A stretch of DNA of 5,258 bases from assembly GCA_030152425.1 (NCBI GenBank), contig JASLJP010000363.1:1-5258 (forward strand). The letters are read 5' to 3'. This stretch comes from Aquirhabdus sp. (GTDB lineage: Bacteria; Pseudomonadota; Gammaproteobacteria; Pseudomonadales; Moraxellaceae). The translations under genes and the position numbers were made by a program. Below, piece after piece: positions 1 to 5,258 of the stretch (positions within the stretch are counted from its first letter, which is position 1; the number at the start of each line of letters is the position of its first letter). Under the pieces are notes generated by a model. That model ran no database searches. It was not told where the DNA came from and saw only the letters and a program-made list of their open reading frames with translations.

Positions 1-562
1 GCCGTTCCCACTCGGCACGACGTCATTGCCTATCACCTTGCTCGGTACGTTTACTGCGCCGACCGGTACCAGCCCCTACACCATCAATACGCTGACAGGG
101 ATGTCGACCGGTCAGGGCTACTATTCCTTTGGCGGTGGTATCAGTACCCGTAAGTTCATCGATCCAATCGTGCTGTTCGGGACGTTGTCGGGGAATGCCG
201 GTTTGAGCAAAAGCGGCCTGAGTCAGGTCAATGGTAACCGGATTTTGACCGAGTTCAATCCAGGCTATACCGTTGGCTACGGTATGGGCTTTGCGTACTC
301 ATTGAACTATGACGTGTCGCTGACCATCTCCTATCAGCAAAGTTTCGCCCTGAACAGCGAATATCGCTTTAAAGATGGCGCGGTGTCTACGCCAACGACC
401 TCAAGTTCAGCAACCTTGAACTCCTCGTTGGGTATTCGTATTTCTCCGAAGACGATTGTCAACGTATCCTTGGGATTCGGTCTGACTCCGGATTCTCCAA
501 ACGTCTTGCTTGGCCTCTCGCTCCCACTGGATTTCTTGGGTTTAAGTCGTACAGTGCAGTAA
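1..562 (+). CDS. Outer-membrane beta-barrel protein, C-terminal part (5' truncated by window; possible FilC)
   Basis: The frame is open from base 2 to the TAA at 560-562, so the last 186 codons of a gene that begins upstream are present. A TTG at 26-28 could be read as a start, but the frame is open before it, has no ribosome site there, and the protein has no signal peptide, so this is an internal piece. The protein is rich in Gly, Ser, Thr and aromatics, with alternating strands separated by short turns (for example GYGMGFAYSLNYDVSLTISY, then SLGIRISPKTIVNVSLGFG). The end, GLTPDSPNVLLGLSLPLDF, resembles the closing strands of the MetA-pathway phenol-degradation/'transporter' barrel family, where a G-L-T-D-A/S-P turn precedes the last strand. 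It probably forms a small outer-membrane channel. The next gene's ribosome site overlaps its stop, so the two are co-translated. By position before FadL-like, FilE-like and FilF-like genes it would be FilC, which I infer from order alone. Confidence 0.8.
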   Translation, partial: PFPLGTTSLPITLLGTFTAPTGTSPYTINTLTGMSTGQGYYSFGGGISTRKFIDPIVLFGTLSGNAGLSKSGLSQVNGNRILTEFNPGYTVGYGMGFAYSLNYDVSLTISYQQSFALNSEYRFKDGAVSTPTTSSSATLNSSLGIRISPKTIVNVSLGFGLTPDSPNVLLGLSLPLDFLGLSRTVQ

Positions 563-566
563 GGAG
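561..566 (+). promoter_or_regulatory. Strong Shine-Dalgarno for the FadL-family gene, overlapping the upstream stop
   Basis: AAGGAG overlaps the TAA stop (560-562) of the preceding barrel gene and lies 6 nt before the ATG at 573. This supports 573 as the start and suggests translational coupling of the two barrel genes. Confidence 0.8.
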
Positions 567-572
567 TCAAGT

Positions 573-2396
573 ATGAAATTCTTGTCCCCGCTGCGACGTG
601 AGGTCGATACTGCTAGCCCGATCCTGGCCAGCGCAGTATCGCCACGTACGGCTGGTCGAGCAGAACGCTCTAGTCAGTCAATATCGAAGAGCCTGAATAT
701 GCTTGCTTTATGTAAACGCAACCTTGCTTATATGCTGGCGCCGCTTGTGATGGTGTCCGCAGTGGCACCTCAGGTCGTTCACGCTGAATTGGCACAAAAC
801 TTGTCGGTAGACATCCGTTCCTTGTCACTGGGTAACGCCGTGACCGCTGATCCTCCGGGGATCAGTGCGATTCACTTTAACCCCGCCGGTCTGTCGCGCG
901 TCGACGGTTTGCAGCTCGATGTGCAGGGGCTGATGCTGGCGTTGAGCATCAAACGTGAGATTTCCGCACCGCCGGGCTTCAATATCTTTGGTTATTCCGA
1001 CGATCCGGTGGTCTGTAATGTCAATCCCGTTGCCAATAGCAACGGTTTGGTCAATGGCAATGGCCTGTGTCCGGATTTCAAAACCGGCAAGAGTGAAGTC
1101 AACGGCGTATCGCTCTATCTGCCAGTACTGGATAAATTTATCAATTGGCCTGCGGGTCTGCCTGTCGCGATTCCTTTCGCGGCGATCGCCTACCGTGCGC
1201 CGGGTTCACGCATCACCTATGCCGATGCATTCTATGCTCCGCTTGCCGTTGGTTTTAACCAGAAAAAAGGCGACCCGGGCAACTTTATGGGTCAGCAGGT
1301 CGCACTTGAGCGGATCACCTATCTGTCTCCGTCTGCGTCTTATAAAGTCACGGACAACCTGTCAGTGGGCGCCTCGGTTGGCTTTAACTATGCCGCTGTT
1401 GCGTTGAAGACCGATCTGCGTTTGCCCAATGAGTTGTTTGGTGTATTGCGTCTGATCGACGAAAACATTTGCGGACCGTTTAAGCAAAACGGCAGTATCG
1501 TGACCGACTTGCTGCTGTTTGGTGTGTGTAATGCCAAAGAGTCTGTCGGTCCGTTCAAGAAGATCGGTACGATTCAAGTGGCCATGCAGCAAACACTGTC
1601 GCCAAGCTATAACTTGGGTCTGCTGTGGGAACCGAACAATGACTTTGCCTTTGGTATGGTTTACCAAAGCGGTGCGGTAGAAAACCTGCAAGGTCACTTT
1701 AAGCTGCAGGTCTCGCCAGGCGCACCTGAACTGGTGGCTGCGCTTAACTCGTCGGTGACCGGTCAGATCTTGGCGGCGTTGCTGGGCTTTCCGGGTTCGG
1801 TGCCGACCTCTGCACAAGGTTTGGCCTCAATGAAGCTGGAATATCCGGCTCACTTCCAGACCGGTATCAAATATAAAGTATTCCCGGATCTACAGATCAA
1901 TGTCGACGTGGGCTGGACGGATTATGCGACGTGGAAAAGCTTGCCGATCCAGTTTGACCAGAATTTACCCGTCTTGCAGATCGCAAAACTGCTGGCGCCA
2001 ACGGTGACTGCGAATTCTTTGGGCGTGCCACTGAATTTCCGTAGCCCGTGGAACTTTAGTTTCGGTATGGAATACAAGATGACGGATCGTTTGAAATTCC
2101 GTATGGGCTATGAGCCACGGACCAGTGCGATTCCGATGAATGAGCGCAGTACCTTGGTGCCGGTGAATGGTGCGCAGTTATTTGGTCTGGGTCTGGGTTA
2201 TCGCTTTGATAAAGACACCGATATCGACCTGACGGCCGCATATTTGCGCAGCCGCGATACGATCCCTGCCAATACCAGTAAACTGGCCAACAGCACGGCG
2301 ATTGATAACCTGATCTTGAACCCTTACGCGGGTCTGGATGTGAAAACGCAAGCATCGATCATGATCCTCGGGATTGCATATCGTACACGCTGGTAA
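573..2396 (+). CDS. filD: OmpP1/FadL-family outer-membrane transport protein (FilD-like)
   Basis: A 607-residue outer-membrane barrel. FadL-family proteins let hydrophobic molecules cross the outer membrane by lateral diffusion; the substrate here is unknown. The Sec signal peptide is atypical: residues 1-42 are a polar, Arg/Ser-rich extension, then a classic segment from Met43 to VVHA, with likely cleavage after Ala71. NPAG at residues 103-106 places the family's conserved NPA at mature positions 32-34, close to its place in E. coli FadL. Family-like barrel segments follow: LEYP (422-425), a strand pair with W448 and W454, a G-M-E-Y-K strand near 2071, and a G-L-G-Y-R-F strand near 2197. The last residue is Trp, as expected for recognition by the BAM complex. 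At 536 mature residues it is longer than FadL (about 420). The extra length includes two Cys pairs (148/166 and 300/319) and a hydrophobic insert at about 386-406. Start chosen for the AAGGAG site; 699 is an alternative. The family call is firm; the symbol filD comes from gene order. Confidence 0.88.
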   Translation: MKFLSPLRREVDTASPILASAVSPRTAGRAERSSQSISKSLNMLALCKRNLAYMLAPLVMVSAVAPQVVHAELAQNLSVDIRSLSLGNAVTADPPGISAIHFNPAGLSRVDGLQLDVQGLMLALSIKREISAPPGFNIFGYSDDPVVCNVNPVANSNGLVNGNGLCPDFKTGKSEVNGVSLYLPVLDKFINWPAGLPVAIPFAAIAYRAPGSRITYADAFYAPLAVGFNQKKGDPGNFMGQQVALERITYLSPSASYKVTDNLSVGASVGFNYAAVALKTDLRLPNELFGVLRLIDENICGPFKQNGSIVTDLLLFGVCNAKESVGPFKKIGTIQVAMQQTLSPSYNLGLLWEPNNDFAFGMVYQSGAVENLQGHFKLQVSPGAPELVAALNSSVTGQILAALLGFPGSVPTSAQGLASMKLEYPAHFQTGIKYKVFPDLQINVDVGWTDYATWKSLPIQFDQNLPVLQIAKLLAPTVTANSLGVPLNFRSPWNFSFGMEYKMTDRLKFRMGYEPRTSAIPMNERSTLVPVNGAQLFGLGLGYRFDKDTDIDLTAAYLRSRDTIPANTSKLANSTAIDNLILNPYAGLDVKTQASIMILGIAYRTRW

Positions 2397-2400
2397 TGAG

Positions 2401-3306
2401 ATGAGTCCTATGCGTAGAGATCGGGTGTATCAGTCTGTGGCCGCTATTGCGGTCACACTGTTTCTGGGCCTGAGCCCAGTCCGCGCGGAAGACGGTTCAC
2501 GTTTTTATACAGTGATCGATGAAAAAGGCCATATGCGTACGCTGGAGCGTCCGCAACAACCGGTCGCTGCAGCAGCCGCACCTGAAAAGGCCAGCGAATT
2601 TCCTGTCGATCCGGTAACCACGCTGGATGGTGAGAAGTACGTCGACAGTGGCTATCTGCAGAAGCGTGAGTTTAATCTGGAAGGCAAAAAGCGTTTTTAT
2701 ACCCTGCCGAACGGCGTGGGTGGTACGCAGGTGCTCGAGCGTGTGCCCGGTGCGACCGATGGAGTTTCGGTGATGGGCGAGGTTGCTCAGGCGCCAAAAC
2801 CGGTGCAGACCCCGTTGATCACCTTGTCTGAAGGGTATCAGCGTGTTCCTGCTGCAGATATTTCTCCGTTGCTGGGCATGCGTTGCCTGCCGCCAGTCGT
2901 GCTAAAGCAAGCCAAGATCCTGCATAATCAGCCGCTTAATTTATGGCCGAGATCTGATACCCCGAGCCTGAGCGACAAAGTGTCGCTGAACTATCTGTTG
3001 GTTGATATGCAAGCGCGTGCGCGTGATCTGTCATTACAGTCTTTTGCGCCGTTAGGGCTGGTGTCGGACTACTACTGGCCGTTGGTGGTTTTTTTTGATG
3101 AGCAGGGCTGCATGTTGGAAGGGGTCAATGCCTTTTACCAAAAAACCTTGCCCAAGACCATGTTGCAACAATCAAGCTTGGTGGGTACCTTGCATGTGCC
3201 AGATCAGAGCCGCTATGTGTTGTTGACGCCGCTGGTGGAAGCGACGGATTTACCCCGTATCCGATTGGCACAGGTCGGGCAACTGCGACTGGTACCCTTA
3301 AGATAA
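2401..3306 (+). CDS. filE: Periplasmic FilE-like protein with MalM-like C-terminal half
   Basis: A 301-residue secreted protein beginning 4 nt after the FadL-like gene's stop. The signal peptide has Arg5, Arg6 and Arg8, a hydrophobic core (AAIAVTLFLGL) and a cleavage site VRA before Glu30. There is no lipobox or membrane anchor, so it should be free in the periplasm. The N-terminal half carries two related motifs, RFYTVIDEKG...LER at 34-50 and RFYTLPNGVG...LER at 98-114, joined by an Ala/Pro-rich linker. The C-terminal half (about 160-301) has C162 and C237, which could form a disulfide, a strand ending in VVFFDEQG, and SRYVLLTPL near the end. That order of elements resembles MalM, the periplasmic protein of the maltose operon, whose own function is poorly known. 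ATG 2401 or ATG 2410 could start it; both give the same mature protein and neither has a strong ribosome site. Acinetobacter loci of this order call it 'putative pilus assembly protein FilE'. Its role is not established; an adaptor between the barrels and the lipoprotein is my inference. Confidence 0.8.
   Translation: MSPMRRDRVYQSVAAIAVTLFLGLSPVRAEDGSRFYTVIDEKGHMRTLERPQQPVAAAAAPEKASEFPVDPVTTLDGEKYVDSGYLQKREFNLEGKKRFYTLPNGVGGTQVLERVPGATDGVSVMGEVAQAPKPVQTPLITLSEGYQRVPAADISPLLGMRCLPPVVLKQAKILHNQPLNLWPRSDTPSLSDKVSLNYLLVDMQARARDLSLQSFAPLGLVSDYYWPLVVFFDEQGCMLEGVNAFYQKTLPKTMLQQSSLVGTLHVPDQSRYVLLTPLVEATDLPRIRLAQVGQLRLVPLR
2500..2742 (+). repeat. Two-copy RFYT...LER protein motif within the FilE-like gene
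   Basis: The stretches at 2500-2550 and 2692-2742 encode two related 17-residue units. Both begin Arg-Phe-Tyr-Thr and end Leu-Glu-Arg, with a Gly-containing turn between (D-E-K-G or P-N-G-V-G-G). The spacing between unit starts is 64 residues. DNA identity is limited, so this is an old internal duplication or a structural repeat and not a recent tandem copy. The pattern (aromatic pair, turn, then a charged end) recalls small beta-hairpin modules such as DUF4124, but I cannot confirm membership. Confidence 0.6.
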
Positions 3307-3371
3307 CTCCCCTTGCTGTATTGCAGCAGAGAAATGCGTATTTTTAACAGTTTCTCGTTTGAGTTACGAGA

Positions 3372-3403
3372 TCGACACTGGCACAGTATGCGCTGAGCAT
3401 AAT
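3372..3403 (+). promoter_or_regulatory. Weak candidate sigma-70 promoter for the lipoprotein gene
   Basis: TCGACA at 3372-3377 matches the -35 consensus at five of six bases, and CATAAT at 3398-3403 matches the -10 at five of six. The gap between them is 20 nt, longer than the preferred 17, so activity is doubtful. It would give a leader of roughly 35-40 nt before the ATG at 3447. The -10 overlaps the third stem-loop. Confidence 0.25.
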
Positions 3404-3434
3404 CGCGACTGCGGCTTACCTACATTTTGGATTT

Positions 3435-3441
3435 GAAGAGG
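3435..3441 (+). promoter_or_regulatory. Shine-Dalgarno for the FilF-like lipoprotein gene
   Basis: GAAGAGG lies 5 nt before the ATG at 3447. It fixes the start of a frame that then shows a signal peptide and lipobox. Confidence 0.65.
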
Positions 3442-3446
3442 TTTAT

Positions 3447-5258
3447 ATGGACTTAACGACGCGCAGTTTTGATTTGGGTCAGACGGGCAAATTCATTGCC
3501 TTGCCGACAGTATTGGCATTAACCGCGTTGCTCGCTGGCTGTGGCGGTGGCAGTAATAACCTGCCAGACCCAGGCACAACGACGCCAGTGACCAAATGTT
3601 CGGCTACCAGCTCCACGACCTGTGTTGATGCGCAGTTTGTCGTTGATGCGCCGGTTGCGGGTTTGAATTATAGCTGCGGTCTCGTTACGGGTATTACCGA
3701 CAGTACCGGCGGTTTGTCCTGCTCGGACAATTCGGTGGTCACGTTTTATATCCAGGGTACGGGTGGCGGTAAAAAGATCACCTTAGGTACATTTTTAATG
3801 CAGGCCAATCGTGATATTAGCCGAGCAGCGACCAATCAAGACATCAATATTACCCCGCTGGATCTGGTGACTTCTGCACGGTCAGCCACGAGTTTAGACG
3901 ACAGTACTGCGGCGGGTGCACTCTATATAGCCCAATTACTGGAAACCTTGCGCAGCTCAACCTCACCCTTTAATGCAGATGAGCCGACGTCGCGTATCGT
4001 CCTCGATAGCAAGACATTGGACGCCATCAATCTATTAAGTGACAATGTGTCCGCAGCAGATGTGCAGTCGGGAACGTATGCCACCAAGATTAAACCGGTA
4101 CTCGACAGTCTGAAGCTTACATTGACGCCTACCGAGGAAACCAGCAAACGCCTACTGCAAGGTTTGAACGCAATTCAGGCAGGAACCTACTATACGCCAA
4201 TTCTGCCCATCCAATTGGGCGATGGATCGGAGTTCTCGTCAGCGACCGTGGGCAAATCGACGAGTGATACCAATCAAGCCATATTGAGCTTGTATAATCT
4301 GATTGACCGCAGTGGCAACGCCATCGGTCAAGGTGCAGAGTGGTTTGGTAATACGCTTGCCGACAATGGCAGCCAGTCGAGCCCGCTGAATTTATATACC
4401 CGCAAGGACGCTCAATATACCCGTTTGATTTTGACAGGGATTAACTCCCCCGTAACGACGCCGGATGTCAATATCGCTTCGTTCTTGAATCCAGTCAGTG
4501 ACTTCCTGACCAGTAAGTATATATGGCAACCGCAAGCCGTGAAGATGGAAAATAACGGTGATTGGACGCTTTTGCCGACCACCCCACTGGGTGATGCCGT
4601 ATTTACCAATGGTCGCTTGATTGGCGGTACCTATGTGGTCGGCGCGAATCAACTTTGGCAAAATATTATGCAGCCGACGACTCCGACGCCTGCGCCAACT
4701 GCAGAGTTGGCCACTTGGAAGCAGTCGGTAAATGGCACGGATGGGTTCTATAACGGCACTCTGACGCTCAATAAAGTGCGCAGTATCAGTCCATTTTTGG
4801 ATCCAAAGGTCATGAAAACTGCTGCCAACGTCGGCAAGGGCAAGCTGGGTATATTCCCGTTGCACATCGTATTGACCTTTGAAAAACTGGCCTCTTCAAC
4901 CGATCTCAATGTCAAGTGCACCACCAACTGCGTGATCGGCTCTCAGGCGGTTACGATATTGCCCAATGGCAATATCATTACTGACATGAATCAGCAATGT
5001 AAGGACGTAGACCTGAAGACCTTGAAGACCAAGGATGAATCTGCCACACAACAATACCGTGTAGGGATGCTGGGTGCAGCATTCCAAGGACGTGTCAATG
5101 TCACCGATTTGTTTATCAGCCCGGTCTTGATGTTTAGTGGTCCGCAATTCGGCGCTTTGGATGGTATGCACATCGGTACAGTTACCTTGGCCCAGCCAGT
5201 CAAGATCAATGTGGCCAGTGCCACGAGTGGCAGTATCAATATCACTGCTAACGTTAAC
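3447..5258 (+). CDS. filF: FilF-like large outer-membrane lipoprotein (3' end beyond window)
   Basis: The frame stays open for 604 codons and runs off the window end. Residues 1-31 are a lipoprotein signal peptide with lipobox LAGC at 29-32; Cys32 would be lipidated. Gly33 at +2 is not an inner-membrane retention signal, so outer-membrane sorting is expected. A Gly/Asn/Pro/Thr linker (33-50) leads to a small domain at about 51-110 with four Cys (51, 59, 77, 92), a G-I-T-D-S-T-G-G turn and a V-V-T-F-Y-I strand. This resembles the N-terminal module of many gammaproteobacterial surface lipoproteins. It is followed, as in those, by ITPLDLV (about 132-138) and a helix-rich region with ALYIAQLLETL. 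The rest is beta-rich with a Pro/Thr linker at 410-419. Three more Cys (491, 495, 518) leave an odd count, so a partner may lie past the window. FilF of A. baumannii is annotated as a pilus-system protein and studied as a surface antigen. The match here rests on gene order, lipobox and size. Confidence 0.75.
   Translation, partial: MDLTTRSFDLGQTGKFIALPTVLALTALLAGCGGGSNNLPDPGTTTPVTKCSATSSTTCVDAQFVVDAPVAGLNYSCGLVTGITDSTGGLSCSDNSVVTFYIQGTGGGKKITLGTFLMQANRDISRAATNQDINITPLDLVTSARSATSLDDSTAAGALYIAQLLETLRSSTSPFNADEPTSRIVLDSKTLDAINLLSDNVSAADVQSGTYATKIKPVLDSLKLTLTPTEETSKRLLQGLNAIQAGTYYTPILPIQLGDGSEFSSATVGKSTSDTNQAILSLYNLIDRSGNAIGQGAEWFGNTLADNGSQSSPLNLYTRKDAQYTRLILTGINSPVTTPDVNIASFLNPVSDFLTSKYIWQPQAVKMENNGDWTLLPTTPLGDAVFTNGRLIGGTYVVGANQLWQNIMQPTTPTPAPTAELATWKQSVNGTDGFYNGTLTLNKVRSISPFLDPKVMKTAANVGKGKLGIFPLHIVLTFEKLASSTDLNVKCTTNCVIGSQAVTILPNGNIITDMNQQCKDVDLKTLKTKDESATQQYRVGMLGAAFQGRVNVTDLFISPVLMFSGPQFGALDGMHIGTVTLAQPVKINVASATSGSINITANVN

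Larger units (their letters stand above)
3307..3446 (+). other. Intergenic spacer with three short stem-loops
   Basis: This 140-nt gap is the only sizeable non-coding stretch in the window. It holds three perfect inverted repeats with small loops: TGCTG/CAGCA at 3314-3328 (5-nt loop), TCTCGT/ACGAGA at 3353-3371 (7-nt loop) and TATGC/GCATA at 3387-3401 (5-nt loop). None is followed directly by a T-run, so none is a standard intrinsic terminator; the only T-run, TTTTT at 3341-3345, lies 12 nt beyond the first hairpin. They could tune mRNA stability or attenuate between the FilE-like and FilF-like genes, or be chance. Confidence 0.5.

Noticed and set aside
955..1407. 150-residue plus-strand frame overlapping the FadL-like gene
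   Set aside because: Out-of-frame shadow, rich in Arg, Ser and Leu, with no initiation signal.
1362..1817. 151-residue minus-strand open frame
   Set aside because: It lies wholly inside the FadL-family gene, its product is Arg/Gln/His-rich without any recognisable pattern, and the plus-strand frame has clear family motifs. It is an antisense shadow.
2374..2400. TTG at 2374 as start of the FilE-like gene
   Set aside because: It would overlap the upstream gene by 23 nt and put extra residues before a signal peptide that is complete from ATG 2401 or 2410.
3314..3345. Intrinsic terminator after the FilE-like gene
   Set aside because: The stem is only 5 bp (6 with a wobble) and the T-run starts 12 nt after it, so it does not meet the usual form.
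4392..4865. 157-residue minus-strand open frame, with other minus-strand frames at 3923-4147, 4896-5171 and 4991-5245
   Set aside because: All lie antisense to the continuous 604-codon lipoprotein frame, have no signal, domain or plausible ribosome context, and read as low-quality protein.
5013..5030. Tandem 9-nt repeat (C/T)TGAAGACC encoding L-K-T twice
   Set aside because: Only two copies, inside a coding frame, and easily explained by chance or local codon use.

Overview
The window is a tightly packed, single-strand stretch of a Gram-negative chromosome. It carries four consecutive plus-strand genes, all for exported envelope proteins. Two are outer-membrane beta-barrels, one is a periplasmic protein with a Sec signal peptide, and one is a large lipoprotein. 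Gene order and protein types match the back half of the fil cluster (filC-filD-filE-filF) known from Acinetobacter and annotated there as a 'putative pilus' system. That points to a gammaproteobacterium of or near the Moraxellaceae. Base composition looks close to half GC by eye, higher than typical Acinetobacter, so a higher-GC relative is more likely. This assignment rests on recalled family knowledge and not on a search.

Layout: 1-562 is the 3' end of a beta-barrel gene (possible FilC), cut by the window start. 573-2396 is a long OmpP1/FadL-family barrel (FilD-like), with a strong Shine-Dalgarno overlapping the preceding stop codon. 2401-3306 is a periplasmic protein (FilE-like) that starts 4 nt after the barrel gene ends. 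It has two copies of an RFYT...LER motif and a C-terminal half that resembles MalM. 3307-3446 is a 140-nt spacer with three short perfect stem-loops and a weak possible promoter. 3447-5258 is a FilF-like lipoprotein, open to the window end.

The first three genes look translationally coupled and so form one operon; the lipoprotein may also have its own control in the spacer. Nothing in the window itself is a pilin, usher, chaperone or pilus ATPase, so the 'pilus' label is not supported by these four products. What the sequence shows is an envelope machine of two different outer-membrane channels, a periplasmic adaptor-like protein and a probably surface-associated lipoprotein. Its substrate and job are open. 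No RNA genes, mobile elements, CRISPR arrays or clear terminators were seen.
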